From the NCBI RefSeq assembly GCF_900102085.1, contig NZ_FMVM01000006.1:135258-199257 (forward strand): a stretch of DNA of 64,000 nt, given 5' to 3'. Each line of letters starts with the position of its first letter. The stretch's first letter is position 1. Of this stretch, positions 34,270-43,525 are shown in pieces. Origin of the DNA: Paenibacillus polysaccharolyticus (GTDB lineage: Bacteria; Bacillota; Bacilli; Paenibacillales; Paenibacillaceae). Below the pieces are notes generated by a model. The model saw nothing but the letters and a program-made list of their open reading frames with translations. It searched no databases and had not been told where the DNA came from. A program made the position numbers and the translations under genes.

Positions 34270-36543
34270 CTATGAAGCAGGAATGACAATTTTTTGTCCA
34301 ACTTTCAGGTTATACACATTGGTGATTTTGTTTGTTTTGGCAAGAACACGCCAGTCTACACCATGTTTTAAACCGATGCGGTACAGGTTGTCCCCTTTTT
34401 GCACCACATATACGACTTTATGGTTCGTAGCTGGTTTCTCCGGCTGTGGTTTTGGTGCTGGTACAGGTTTTGGTGCCGGCGCTGGTGTTGGTTCGGGTTT
34501 CGGTGTCGGAGCCGGGCTTGGTTCAGGTTTTGGTGTTGTTGCTGCCTCACCTGTCAGTTTCAATCCGTACTCTGCGAACCCATCTTTATTGGTACCAATA
34601 AAGGACATAGCCGGATTCGCTTCCACAAGATCTTTAGCATCCGGGGAAGAAGCAAATACCACCTCAAGGTCATTCAGCGCTGCCGCAGTTACACCAGCAG
34701 AAGGTTTAATTGGTGCCAGTGACCAGTTGCCATCTGCTGTCGGGTTAATTGTTTTGTTTTCACGGATATAGTCGATAATCACTTGACGGTTCTCATCCGG
34801 TGCAGCCAGAACGATACGTTTACCGTCCGGGTTAGCCAATTTGGATGAAGACGCACGATAGTTATTCGTTGCTACGATGAATTTTTGTGCTGGATCTACC
34901 GGCTTGCCTTCGAAGCTCAAGTTTTTGATCCGGCTGGCCGATGCATTAACCACTGTCGCTTTACTATCGTACTTAGCTGGTTGTGTAACATCAATCTGGT
35001 AGGTTACACCATCGATAACATCAAAGTTATACGTTGGGAAATCCATATTAATTAATTGTTGCTGACCGCCTTTAGCCGGATCAATCTGGTTAAATTGGCC
35101 TGCTGACCATTCTAACCACTCTTTCAATTCGGCACCATTCACCATGACAGCGTGTACCGTGTTTGGATATACATAAAGGTCTGCCACGTTTTTGATGGCA
35201 ATTGTACCTTTAGGAATGTTCGTGTAATACGAAGCACCAGAACGTCCACCTGCTTTGAAAGGTGCACCCGCAGACAGGACTGGGACATTCTCATAGTCAG
35301 TGCCTTGCAGTTTCTTTTCCACGTACCATTTCTGTGCATTCGTTACGATCTGAATGGATGGGTCATCCTGCACCAGAGCGAAGAAGCTGTTGATCGGTGC
35401 TGTCGTTTCGCCAACGGGACCACGTACATATTCCAGTGTGCCTTCGTGCTCGTCATGGACAGCATCAACGATTGCCTGATCCGCATCTACCAGCGGTTTT
35501 TTGTTCGCTGTATCGTAGATTGGACGTGCTTCTGTTTTGGAATCAACCACTTTCCATTTACCGTCCACTTGCTCCAGGTCCAGATCAATGATTCCGAGGT
35601 GATCACCCCAGAAGCCAGGCTCAACAGCAGGAACACCATTGATTGTACCCTTCTCCAGATCGACTCCTTTTTTACCTTTAAAGTCTGCACTAGGGAATAC
35701 TTTGTGGGCATGTCCAAACAGAATGGCATTAATGCCTTCCACTTGGCTCAGGTACAGCACGGAGTTCTCCATCAGGTCGGTTTGCGGAATATCCTCGAAT
35801 CCCGAGTGAGGGATCGCTACGATAATGTCCGCACCTTCGGCTTTCATTTTTGGAACAAATTTTTTCGCAGTAGCGATGATATCCTTGGCAATAACCTTAC
35901 CTTCAAGGTTAGCACTGTCCCATTGCATGATTTGCGGCGGCACAAAGCCGATCACACCTACTTTAATGGTATGCTCCTTACCATTTTCATCCGTTACTTT
36001 TTTGTCCAAAATTTTATAAGGAGTGAAGTAGTTTTTGTCATTTGTCTCATCTTTGTCACCATCGTCTACATAAACATTGGCATTGATGTAAGGGAAGTTT
36101 GCCCCCTCCAGCGTCATGTCAAGGAAATCGAGACCATAGTTGAATTCATGGTTACCGATGTTGCCTGCATCATAATCGAGCAGATTCATCGCCTTATATA
36201 CAGGGTGAGTTTCACCCTTTTTCAGAGGATCAATCTTCGCAACATAGTCTCCCATCGGGTTACCCTGGATCAAGTCACCGTTGTCGAACAACAAGCTGTT
36301 CTTCGCTTCCTCACGGGCTTTCTTGATCAGCGTAGCCGTTTTGGCCAGTCCATATTGATCCGTCGCTTTGTCTGAATAATAGTCATAGTTGATCAGGTTG
36401 TCATGAATGTCCGTTGTTTCCATGATCCGCAATTTGACTTTGGCCGCATCGGCAGCCGATACAGGTACTGGAAATACCGCAAGCACGTTAAATGCAACGA
36501 AAGCGGCAGTCAGGCTTGATAACAACTTCTTACTTTTCTTCAA
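34270..36543 (-). CDS. Secreted bifunctional metallophosphatase/5'-nucleotidase with C-terminal LysM
   Basis: About 757 residues. The start is a TTG at 36543, seven bases after GGGAGGGG, giving a signal peptide (LKKSKKLLSSLTAAFVAFNV, cleavage near VSA). The calcineurin-like domain has METTDIHDNL, FDNGDLIQGNP, GNHEFNYG and FGHAHKVFP; a 5_nucleotid_C domain follows (LSAGAPFKAGGRSGASYYTN, ATNNYRASSSKLANPDGKRI). This is the CpdB/YfkN type, which hydrolyses 2',3'-cyclic nucleotides and nucleotide monophosphates outside the cell. A Pro/Lys/Glu-rich linker leads to one LysM repeat (YVVQKGDNLYRIGLKHGV), which binds peptidoglycan. A PhoP-like box lies upstream, so it is probably a phosphate-scavenging enzyme held in the wall. 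Confidence 0.92.
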   Translation of the reverse strand: MKKSKKLLSSLTAAFVAFNVLAVFPVPVSAADAAKVKLRIMETTDIHDNLINYDYYSDKATDQYGLAKTATLIKKAREEAKNSLLFDNGDLIQGNPMGDYVAKIDPLKKGETHPVYKAMNLLDYDAGNIGNHEFNYGLDFLDMTLEGANFPYINANVYVDDGDKDETNDKNYFTPYKILDKKVTDENGKEHTIKVGVIGFVPPQIMQWDSANLEGKVIAKDIIATAKKFVPKMKAEGADIIVAIPHSGFEDIPQTDLMENSVLYLSQVEGINAILFGHAHKVFPSADFKGKKGVDLEKGTINGVPAVEPGFWGDHLGIIDLDLEQVDGKWKVVDSKTEARPIYDTANKKPLVDADQAIVDAVHDEHEGTLEYVRGPVGETTAPINSFFALVQDDPSIQIVTNAQKWYVEKKLQGTDYENVPVLSAGAPFKAGGRSGASYYTNIPKGTIAIKNVADLYVYPNTVHAVMVNGAELKEWLEWSAGQFNQIDPAKGGQQQLINMDFPTYNFDVIDGVTYQIDVTQPAKYDSKATVVNASASRIKNLSFEGKPVDPAQKFIVATNNYRASSSKLANPDGKRIVLAAPDENRQVIIDYIRENKTINPTADGNWSLAPIKPSAGVTAAALNDLEVVFASSPDAKDLVEANPAMSFIGTNKDGFAEYGLKLTGEAATTPKPEPSPAPTPKPEPTPAPAPKPVPAPKPQPEKPATNHKVVYVVQKGDNLYRIGLKHGVDWRVLAKTNKITNVYNLKVGQKIVIPAS

Positions 36544-36712
36544 AAATAACCCCTCCCGGTTTATGTACATTAAATCATGCAATACCGCAAACACAGGCAC
36601 AGAAAATAATAGATTTCATGGGTTGTGCGTACTGATGATCCAATGAGCACTCATCGGCGTCTTCAGGTAAGGTTATCTCACATGAACATCTATTCATATC
36701 TGTGCGTGTATT

Positions 36713-36751
36713 TACATATCAAATCATAACGTAATGTTAAAACAATGAAAA
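36713..36751 (-). promoter_or_regulatory. PhoP-like box array upstream of the nucleotidase gene
   Basis: On the minus strand the hexamers TTTTCA, TTAACA, TTATGA, TATGTA repeat every 11 bp (36751 down to 36713), the same layout as before pstS, and TTAACATTRCGTT is shared with that site. The match to TT(A/C/T)ACA weakens in the last two repeats. Confidence 0.6.
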
Positions 36752-36919
36752 GCATTAATTTTTACGTTATCCGCACATAACTAGTCCATTTTACGTTTTC
36801 ATGCGTGATTTCGACATATTTTGCAGTGAATAAGGAAAGGGTTAGGGTATAATTACTCAAAATCACGTATATTACATCGATGTCACATCAACTGCATATC
36901 TTGCTGTTTTGGGATAAAA

Positions 36920-36957
36920 TTAAAAACCGCGAAGCCTTAGAAAAGGCATTCACGGTT
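36920..36957 (-). terminator. Terminator of the PPOX-family gene
   Basis: AACCG-GAA-CCTT, AGAA loop, AAGG-TTC-CGGTT with single-base bulges (36925-36957), then TTTTTAATTTT on the minus strand. Confidence 0.75.
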
Positions 36958-37044
36958 GAACATTCTCTATATTTTCGTCGTCTGACAACGAGTATTCGCC
37001 AAAATCATTTGGTAATTGGCTTTACCTTGAAGCTACGCCTGAAT

Positions 37045-37461
37045 TTATTGCTCCCACACATGATGCTCATGGTCTTTGCCTGTATATTCTATGCGAGCTG
37101 GGGTAATATCCAAGATTACATAGTTGGGATCATTAGGTCCATCGAACCATGCCTTCAACTCATCATTCCACACTTGCTCACGCAAGGATTCATTTTTAGT
37201 GACCTCACAAGTGCCCTCGATCTCCACCACTTCCTTGGTGCCTCCGGCTTCGTAACCAAGCAGAAGACTAACATTCGGATTGTTCTCCAGTTCCTCTACT
37301 TTGTGCGTCTGACGGTTGGTTGCCAGATGAATATTCAGCCCATCATTGAAAATAGCCATATAACGGGATTTCGGCTTGCCATTCTCTACGGTGGAGAAAC
37401 TGCAATACGGGTTATTTTCCAAAGCCTTCACAATGTTTTGTTCCAATTCGTTCTGGTTCAT
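37045..37461 (-). CDS. Pyridoxamine 5'-phosphate oxidase-family flavin protein (general stress 26-like)
   Basis: 138 residues with the split-barrel fold of the PPOX family: FSTVENGKPKSRYMAIFNDGLNIHLATNRQTHKVEEL followed by NPNVSLLLGYE. This small branch (YzzA/GSP26-like) binds FMN or F420-like cofactors and is linked to stress; the true reaction is unknown. AAAGGAG lies eight bases before the ATG. Monocistronic with its own terminator. Confidence 0.85.
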   Translation of the reverse strand: MNQNELEQNIVKALENNPYCSFSTVENGKPKSRYMAIFNDGLNIHLATNRQTHKVEELENNPNVSLLLGYEAGGTKEVVEIEGTCEVTKNESLREQVWNDELKAWFDGPNDPNYVILDITPARIEYTGKDHEHHVWEQ

Positions 37462-37917
37462 GGGAGTTGCTCCTTTCGGGATGGGGGAGTGTTTGAAAGC
37501 TTGGCTTTGATCTAGCTACCAACATAGTTATGCAGTGTAACCGTTACAGTGACGAATCGTTCTTTCGATCGCTGTTATCCCCGGATTTATTATTGAATAT
37601 GGTTTAATGGTAAATAATCCGGTGATAAAGGCGAGCGCTTCGCTTCTTCAGAATCGACTTCGTCCCTTTCACTACTTCTGCAGTTCTTTCATTGGTAGAA
37701 GCAGTTTCAAAGCCCAAAAGCTTTGAACTATTCTTTTAAGATTAATTGTATACAATCTATGTCTCTAACAGTCGACACAGATTCCTAATGACACAATGTA
37801 CAGATGTATATTTAAGCACGATTCCTTTAACATACGCCTGTACTTATAGTGTACCCCCCTCACCTATGATGAATCCCTGAACCAGAACATATGCATGACA
37901 ATTTTGAGAATGTTAAC
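37462..37917. other. Intergenic region holding a core copy of the interspersed element
   Basis: 455 bp between the PPOX and Nudix genes. Besides the repeat at 37536-37690, the rest (37691-37917) is AT-rich with no gene or clear terminator. Confidence 0.6.
37536..37690. repeat. Core copy of the interspersed element (F)
   Basis: GTGTAACCGTTACAG at the left, TTTCGATCGCTGTTATCCCC (from 37563) with GGATTTATTATT, a 19-bp loop, then AAATAATCCGGTGATAAAGG and CGAGCGCTTCGCTTCTTCAG. The two arms CCGGATTTATT / AATAATCCGG pair. The GTGTAA left word matches the subterminal word of the 195-bp elements; the CTATATAAGTTG ends are lost or absent. Confidence 0.75.
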
Positions 37918-38376
37918 TTAATTAAGGTCTCCAAGGTAAATGCGTTGCTCTCCCTTTTTCAACAGCAATTCACCGATGGTTTTGGGATACAGACGGATGT
38001 TGTGCAGTTCCTCAAGTGCAACCCACTCTACAGCAACCTGATGATCATCCGGGTTAGAGCCTTCAAAGACTGAAGCTTTTGGATCAACCAGACTGCACTC
38101 GAAATAAAACTCCACCTGATGGATATCTGCATCCCACTCAGCAAACTCATGATTGGCACCGATGTATTCCCGGATATGTAATAGCTTGCCTACCTGCACC
38201 GCCTGTCCAATCTCCTCCAGACACTCCCGTGCTACCGCATCTTTCAGTTCTTCGCCCTTCTCCTGTCCACCGCCTGGAAAAACATAGGCATCACCATACT
38301 GATCTTGTAGACGAATCAGTAACAAACTTCCGTCCTGAACAATGACCGCTTTGGCCGAATTCCGTATCGGTTTCAT
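37918..38376 (-). CDS. Nudix hydrolase
   Basis: About 152 residues with a complete Nudix box (GGGQEKGEELKDAVARECLE then EIG), which binds Mg and cleaves nucleoside-diphosphate-linked compounds. Start at ATG 38376, nine bases after GAGGAG. It is 27 bp downstream of pxpA and ends the long leftward gene run. The substrate is not predictable. Confidence 0.88.
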   Translation of the reverse strand: MKPIRNSAKAVIVQDGSLLLIRLQDQYGDAYVFPGGGQEKGEELKDAVARECLEEIGQAVQVGKLLHIREYIGANHEFAEWDADIHQVEFYFECSLVDPKASVFEGSNPDDHQVAVEWVALEELHNIRLYPKTIGELLLKKGEQRIYLGDLN

Positions 38377-38403
38377 GGTATACAACTCCTCTATTTTCCA
38401 TCT

Positions 38404-39183
38404 TTATCTCGCTTCATAAGCGGTCAGTGCAACACCCTCCGCTTCCAGCATGCGACGAATCTCTTGAGCAAACGTAAGGGCATGTGTGCCGTCACCATGG
38501 ATGCAAACTGTATCTGCTGTAATGGGAACTAAGGTTCCATCCGTAGATACGACCACTCCGTCTTTAACCATGCGAATCACCTGAGCCAGTGCTTCTTCAG
38601 ATCGTTCTATGAGAGCACCTTCGTGACTGCGAGGCGTTAATCTGCCATCAGAGGTATACGTCCGATCTGCAAATACTTCATTCACGCCGCGAACACCGAT
38701 TCGCTGAGCTGCCCTGATCAGCTCACTGCCTGCCAAACCATATAAATAAAGCTCAGGTTGCACCCTATATACCGCTTCGGCAATAGCCTCAGCGAGCTTC
38801 GAATTGGTTGCCGCCATATTATAAAGTGCTCCATGTGGTTTTACATGATGCAGACGCCCTCCGCTGGCACGGACAAAAGCATCGAGTGCCCCAATCTGAT
38901 ACACCACCATGTCGTAGGCTTCCCGTGGTGTAATCTCCATATTTCGTCTTCCGAATCCTTGCAAATCAGGCAACCCGGGATGTGCGCCGATGGCTACCTG
39001 ATGCACGATTGCCCGTTCTACCGTCAGCCGCATGACGGAGGGATCACCCGCATGGAATCCACAGGCAATATTAGCCGATGTGATCAATGGCATCATGGCT
39101 TCATCGGAATTCATCATCGTCTGATAAGCACCATAACTTTCACCAAGATCACAATTGATATCCAGTGTATATGAAACGCTCAT
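38404..39183 (-). CDS. pxpA: 5-oxoprolinase subunit A (LamB/YcsF family)
   Basis: 259 residues. Seen: [41 protein letters not shown] at the N-terminus, [13 protein letters not shown] and VKPHGALYN, all diagnostic of PxpA. With PxpB and PxpC it cleaves 5-oxo-L-proline (pyroglutamate) to L-glutamate using ATP. Overlaps pxpC by four bases. Gene order B-C-A in one operon supports the assignment. Confidence 0.93.
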   Translation of the reverse strand: MSVSYTLDINCDLGESYGAYQTMMNSDEAMMPLITSANIACGFHAGDPSVMRLTVERAIVHQVAIGAHPGLPDLQGFGRRNMEITPREAYDMVVYQIGALDAFVRASGGRLHHVKPHGALYNMAATNSKLAEAIAEAVYRVQPELYLYGLAGSELIRAAQRIGVRGVNEVFADRTYTSDGRLTPRSHEGALIERSEEALAQVIRMVKDGVVVSTDGTLVPITADTVCIHGDGTHALTFAQEIRRMLEAEGVALTAYEAR

Positions 39184-40205
39184 GATATCACCTCCATTTC
39201 GGCCATTTTCCTGCGAATCAACTGATCCAGCAATCTTAAGTTCCGCTCACGTTCTATATAGAGATCACGTGCTTCTTCATGCGTAATCTCTGCAAAAGAA
39301 ACGCGACTTCCGGGCCTGGCCTGAGCCAGAATGGGCAAATCAACCGCAGCTACCTGTGCAATCACAGGATATCCTCCAATGGTCTGGTGATCCGCCATCA
39401 ATACGATAGGCTGCCCATCCGCAGGTACCTGCACCGTGCCAAAGGTGACCGCCTCAGATAAACGATGCAATGGCCGATCCAGCTCCAGCCGTAACCCCTG
39501 CATCCGGTATCCCATACGATCAGATTGGGGAGAGATGAGGTAATCTTCGGTATAAAATCGATCCAGGCTCTCTGCGCTAAATTCCGCACAGTCTTGACCT
39601 TGCATCACTCGAACGACAGCTTTACCGTAATAGTTGGGTCTCTCCCGCTCTGATAATAGCCATGCCGGAGCGACCATGCATTTGTTATCGCCTAATTGTT
39701 CTTCCATAAAACGCATCCATTGTCGAACCTGTTCTTGGATGCTCCCCGTATCCAGTACATCTGCCGCACGCAGAGCCCTTCCATGAAAACCACCAAACCC
39801 GGTCTTAACATCCGTACTATGGCTACCCATCACTTCTGGTACATCGATCCCGCCAGCAAACGCCAAATATGCACGCAGGCCATGCCGGCATGCGCCAAAC
39901 TTCAATACACTGCCAGCCCGCAACAGCACGGGACGCCACAAAGGTACAGGCTGCCTATCTACCGTGGCACTGAGATCTGCACCACATAGCGAAACAAGTT
40001 GATTGGTTTGTACTTGCAGTTCCGGCCCGGACATCGTGATTTCAAGTACTGCATCGTGCCGAGAGTTACCGACAAGTATATTGGCTGCTCGGGCCGCGAA
40101 CATGTCCATAGAACCGCCCACCGGCACGCCATAACGGCGATATCCGAATCTGCCTTCATCTTGAACGGTTGTTAACAAGCCAGGACGAATGATCTGTATA
40201 CTCAT
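39180..40205 (-). CDS. pxpC: 5-oxoprolinase subunit C (biotin-dependent carboxyltransferase-like, KipA type)
   Basis: 341 residues. N-terminal [29 protein letters not shown] and [18 protein letters not shown] identify the PxpC/KipA family; the allophanate-hydrolase-like fold is complete. The stop and start overlap both neighbours by four bases, so subunits are made in fixed proportion. Acts in the PxpABC complex in the cytoplasm. Confidence 0.92.
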   Translation of the reverse strand: MSIQIIRPGLLTTVQDEGRFGYRRYGVPVGGSMDMFAARAANILVGNSRHDAVLEITMSGPELQVQTNQLVSLCGADLSATVDRQPVPLWRPVLLRAGSVLKFGACRHGLRAYLAFAGGIDVPEVMGSHSTDVKTGFGGFHGRALRAADVLDTGSIQEQVRQWMRFMEEQLGDNKCMVAPAWLLSERERPNYYGKAVVRVMQGQDCAEFSAESLDRFYTEDYLISPQSDRMGYRMQGLRLELDRPLHRLSEAVTFGTVQVPADGQPIVLMADHQTIGGYPVIAQVAAVDLPILAQARPGSRVSFAEITHEEARDLYIERERNLRLLDQLIRRKMAEMEVIS

Positions 40206-40942
40206 CCCTTCCCCTCCCTCCGCTCCAGTTCCAAGTATTCCTGCATTGTGATAGGTTGGAAACGAACAAAGTCCCCTGCTTCAAGAAGACTTGGAGGATT
40301 CGTTTCAGGACGGAAAAGACGGATAGGTGTCCGTCCAATACACTGCCACCCACCTGGTGTCGTTATCGGATAGATCCCTGTCTGAGAACCACCTATGCCG
40401 ACCGTCCCCACCTCTACTTGAAGCCTCGGCGTTGCCCTCCTTGGCGTGGCTATTTGTTCAGGCAGTCCTCCTAAATATGGGAAGCCGGGGGCAAATCCAA
40501 TCATATGTACGAGGTAATCAACCGATGAATGGATCGCTATGACTTCCTCTATTGTCAGCCCATGTTCGTTAGCCACATGTTCCAGATCCGGCCCGAACTC
40601 TCCGCCGTAACATACCGGAATAGTCACGATCCTAGGAGGATTCCCCATCCCAATCGACTTCAAATCTTTAGATTCGTCATTGAGTTGACGCAAATGTTGT
40701 AGCAGAAGCTTACATGTGTCCTCATAAGACGATATCCAAGGATCGTAAAACAATGTGACAGACAAATAAGAAGGCACCCACTCCACCGCAGCTGTCACAG
40801 ATCCCTTTTCCAAAAGAGCACATACTGACATCACTCTCTGATGTACCACCTCAGACAGCGACTCGCCGCAGCGAATTACAATTCCACGCTCTCCGAGTGG
40901 AGATAACCTGTCCTCTGTCCAGTTATAGGAGATTGTGTCCAT
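40202..40942 (-). CDS. pxpB: 5-oxoprolinase subunit B (KipI type)
   Basis: 246 residues with the AHS1 domain: VCYGGEFGPDLEHVANEHGLTIEEVIAIHSS then YLVHMIGFAPGFPYLGGLPEQIATPRRATPR and VGIGGSQTGIYPITTPGGW. In Bacillus the homologue KipI was first seen as a kinase inhibitor, but the enzyme role in 5-oxoproline turnover is better supported by the B-C-A operon. The start at 40942 lies nine bases after the preceding phosphatase gene. Confidence 0.92.
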   Translation of the reverse strand: MDTISYNWTEDRLSPLGERGIVIRCGESLSEVVHQRVMSVCALLEKGSVTAAVEWVPSYLSVTLFYDPWISSYEDTCKLLLQHLRQLNDESKDLKSIGMGNPPRIVTIPVCYGGEFGPDLEHVANEHGLTIEEVIAIHSSVDYLVHMIGFAPGFPYLGGLPEQIATPRRATPRLQVEVGTVGIGGSQTGIYPITTPGGWQCIGRTPIRLFRPETNPPSLLEAGDFVRFQPITMQEYLELERREGKG

Positions 40943-40951
40943 GGCTTTACC

Positions 40952-41527
40952 TCACTCCAGATGCGCACTGCAATTGTACAATTCACACTGCCATGCCTGA
41001 TCCTGATGCACCATTCGTGTAATCGATGTGTTCCCCAGCTTTACGCTGATATCCAGTTCCGGTACCAGAGCCCGCAATGTATTACGAAGCACAGCCCCGT
41101 GACTCACCACGATGACTCGTCCATTCGGATGCTGCCGAAGGATATCTTCTAACGCCGCTTTCCCTCGGGAAGCACCTGTGTCCGGGTGCTCTTTTCCTAG
41201 ATCGAGCAAACTCCAATCTGCTCCCCATTTCGCGACACGTTCCTCTTCTGTTGTGCCCTCCACCTGACCTCCGCCCATTTCACGTAATCTCGGGTCGAGA
41301 TGAATCTCCTGAATACCAAGCCGATCTGCGATAACACGAGCCGTTTCACTTGCCCGCTCCAAGTCACTGGCGTAGATGGCATCCCAGGATTCCTCCGCCA
41401 GCCTCGCCGCTAACAAAGCTGCCTGTTCTCTGCCCTCCTGATCAAGCGGGTTGTCTGTCTGTCCCTGCGAACGTTTTTCTTTATTCCATGCCGTACTGCC
41501 GTGACGTATCAACGCAATTTGTGTCAT
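40952..41527 (-). CDS. Histidine phosphatase superfamily (phosphoglycerate mutase-like) protein
   Basis: 191 residues. Catalytic ALIRHGSTAWN at the N-terminus, the second arginine in SDLERASETA, E in LREMGGGQVEG and the second histidine in VIVVSHGAVLRN. This set fits a broad-specificity phosphatase of the PhoE/CobC kind rather than a glycolytic mutase. It belongs to the leftward run; no cobalamin gene is nearby. Confidence 0.88.
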   Translation of the reverse strand: MTQIALIRHGSTAWNKEKRSQGQTDNPLDQEGREQAALLAARLAEESWDAIYASDLERASETARVIADRLGIQEIHLDPRLREMGGGQVEGTTEEERVAKWGADWSLLDLGKEHPDTGASRGKAALEDILRQHPNGRVIVVSHGAVLRNTLRALVPELDISVKLGNTSITRMVHQDQAWQCELYNCSAHLE

Positions 41528-41555
41528 CGTTTGTAATCCCTCTTTTCTCTAAAAC

Positions 41556-42122
41556 TCATTCAAGCTCGCCCTCTGTAAAATGTTTTCTGGTCTTTGGTTT
41601 CAAAAACTTGCCTTCGTTATAAGTATTTGACCCGTTTCTGGGGATAGAAAGACTATCCCACGACGTTTCTTTTAACATTTTGGCCGTGTGCACAATCTGC
41701 CCCACATGGTACGGATAATGCGCCAACTGCCGCATAATCGCCTCCATAATGGTATGGCCCTCATTCCGAATATATATGATCTGAGACATGTGATCCGGAG
41801 TAAACGAACGCAGTGCTCCCAGCAGACAGTCCCAGCCCTCTTCCCACTTGGCAAGCAACTCTTCCCTCGTATGAAAATCACCCACGAATTCGGCATCACG
41901 CTCACGCCATGGTTTCTCACCATCCGTTGTTAGCACATCCGTCCAGCGGGATCGCATATTGCCCCACAAATGCTTTACGATGACTGCAATGCTGTTGGTG
42001 TCTTCGTTCCATGTCTGGAACAACTGCTCCGTCTCCAATTGCTCCATTGCGCGTTCACCAAGCTGCTTGTAGTAGAGGAACTGTTTCTCCGCTGTTTCCA
42101 AAAAAGCCTGATTCATATCCAT
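41556..42122 (-). CDS. DinB-like/DUF1572 family protein
   Basis: About 188 residues in a four-helix DinB-type fold. The three possible metal-binding histidines lie in IVKHLWGNM and in LAHYPYHVGQIVH. The ATG at 42122 is preceded by GGGGG at eight bases. DUF1572 members are bacillithiol-transferase relatives of unknown substrate. It sits 24 bp after the DUF952 gene and 28 bp before the phosphatase. Confidence 0.82.
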   Translation of the reverse strand: MDMNQAFLETAEKQFLYYKQLGERAMEQLETEQLFQTWNEDTNSIAVIVKHLWGNMRSRWTDVLTTDGEKPWRERDAEFVGDFHTREELLAKWEEGWDCLLGALRSFTPDHMSQIIYIRNEGHTIMEAIMRQLAHYPYHVGQIVHTAKMLKETSWDSLSIPRNGSNTYNEGKFLKPKTRKHFTEGELE

Positions 42123-42146
42123 CCGTCTTACCCCCATTTCAGAAAG

Positions 42147-42476
42147 TTATGCCGGGAAAGAAAACGTGCCGTCTGCATTCGGTTCAAAGTTCAGGACCTT
42201 ACTTACCGCATCCAGATTCAACTCTCCATAGATGTGTGGAAATAACTCGTTTAATTCATATAGATCCTCATAGACCAGCTCTGCCTTCAACGTTCTCTCT
42301 TCAATCCCGAGCAGCAGCAGATCGGTACGTCCTGCATAATACTGTCCAGCTACCCACGGAATCTGTTCCGCAGTGGAACAATGAATAAAGCCGTCCGTTT
42401 CTAAGCTCTCTGGTGCATATGTGTCTCCTTTGGACACTTCCTCCCATACGGAACGGGAAATAATGCTATAGATCAT
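42147..42476 (-). CDS. DUF952 family protein
   Basis: 109 residues from ATG 42476, where AAGGAGG lies eight bases upstream. Family marks: YAPESLETDGFIHCSTAEQIPWVA and FPHIYGELNLDAVSKVLNFE. DUF952 proteins are small, cytosolic and often fused or linked to GNAT acetyltransferases, as here; function unknown. Confidence 0.85.
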   Translation of the reverse strand: MIYSIISRSVWEEVSKGDTYAPESLETDGFIHCSTAEQIPWVAGQYYAGRTDLLLLGIEERTLKAELVYEDLYELNELFPHIYGELNLDAVSKVLNFEPNADGTFSFPA

Positions 42477-42524
42477 AGTTTTTTCCTCCTTGGTCGCTGT
42501 AAGACAGCTCATGTTAATCTAATA

Positions 42525-43082
42525 TTATAGATCATCCCGGATGCGGGCGTACATTTTCTGATCGGTAAACACACCTTTAATTTTCAACTGCTTGCGTAAC
42601 ACCCCTTCTTGCACCATGCCCAGCTTTTCCATCACACGCGCAGAGCCGATGTTGCCCGCATTACATTTTCCTTCCAGCCGGTTACAGTCCAGTTGATCAA
42701 AGCAATAATCAACGATAGGTTGCATAGCTTCCGCGGCAAACCCCTTGCCCCAATAGGCGCTACCAATGGCGTACCCCAGTTCCCCGCTCTGCATGAATTC
42801 ATCCAGATGGAAAATGCCACCTCTTCCAATCAGCGTTCCCGTTTCTTTCAGCACAAAAGCCCAGAGATATACCGTTTTTTGCTCATAGTTTCGCAGCACT
42901 CGCTCCAGATAACCGATGGAGTCATCCTTGCTTTGATGGCACTGCCACAAGCTTTGCTCACTAACTTTCGGGTCAGATGCAAATGTATAATATTCATCGA
43001 GGTCATCCATCGTAAGACGTCTGAGGTACAACCGTTCGGTTTCAAACTCAGGGGATGCTGCAAAAAGTTTATCGATATTCAT
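42525..43082 (-). CDS. GNAT N-acetyltransferase, RimJ/RimL-like
   Basis: 185 residues. Acetyl-CoA site motif in GYAIGSAYWGKGFAAEAMQPIVDYCF and the C-terminal NIGSARVMEKLGMVQEGVLRKQLKIKG, typical of ribosomal-protein-type acetyltransferases that modify N-terminal alanine or small molecules. AGGAGG lies eight bases before the ATG. Part of the leftward run. Confidence 0.9.
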   Translation of the reverse strand: MNIDKLFAASPEFETERLYLRRLTMDDLDEYYTFASDPKVSEQSLWQCHQSKDDSIGYLERVLRNYEQKTVYLWAFVLKETGTLIGRGGIFHLDEFMQSGELGYAIGSAYWGKGFAAEAMQPIVDYCFDQLDCNRLEGKCNAGNIGSARVMEKLGMVQEGVLRKQLKIKGVFTDQKMYARIRDDL

Positions 43083-43111
43083 TCAGCGTACCTCCTATTT
43101 ATGAATTGACT

Positions 43112-43525
43112 CTATAAACGTATAAATCTAGTCAAGATAAAACGGTCTATAAAATAAACACATAAAATGCCGATTAGGTATCGGATTAAATCAATGACTA
43201 GAAATCCACGACCCAATATCAGAGCTCCCAACAACGTCGAACGCAGATCGTTCAGCCAAGGTACCTGAATCATTTGAGAGAATTCAACGCCCCAACTGAA
43301 TATAACACTGATCCAGACTGCTCTCGCACGGCTCAAGTGAATGAATACCATACGTACGCCAAAATATATCATGCCTGCCCATAGTGCATCTCCAAAATGT
43401 TCATGAACCCAGTTCGGCAAAACCGCTCCATATGTTCTGGAAGCTAGTCCCGCTGCCATCGTGATGATCACAGCGATGAAGTAGACCCATCTATTTTTAA
43501 TGGACAGCCCGTTCTGATGCTTCAC
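43112..43525 (-). CDS. DUF2809 integral membrane protein
   Basis: 137 residues with four predicted membrane helices; RTYGAVLPNWVHEHFGDALWAGMIYFGVR and WGVEFSQMIQVPWLNDLR are the family hallmarks (DUF2809, B. subtilis YjgA-like). Unknown function. Overlaps grpB by four bases, so the two are translationally coupled. Confidence 0.85.
   Translation of the reverse strand: MKHQNGLSIKNRWVYFIAVIITMAAGLASRTYGAVLPNWVHEHFGDALWAGMIYFGVRMVFIHLSRARAVWISVIFSWGVEFSQMIQVPWLNDLRSTLLGALILGRGFLVIDLIRYLIGILCVYFIDRFILTRFIRL

Larger units (their letters stand above)
36544..37044. other. Intergenic region between the nucleotidase and PPOX genes
   Basis: 500 bp. It contains the nucleotidase leader with its PhoP-like box, an AT-rich tract without a gene, and the PPOX terminator at 36920-36957. 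Frames in it lack ribosome binding sites. Confidence 0.6.

Noticed and set aside
35152..36375. 407-codon rightward frame opposite the nucleotidase gene
   Set aside because: It lies wholly antisense to a gene with intact domains, has odd Cys/Phe/Arg-rich composition and no ribosome binding site.
36880..37515. 211-codon rightward frame opposite the PPOX gene
   Set aside because: Antisense shadow that passes through the PPOX terminator; composition unlike a real protein.
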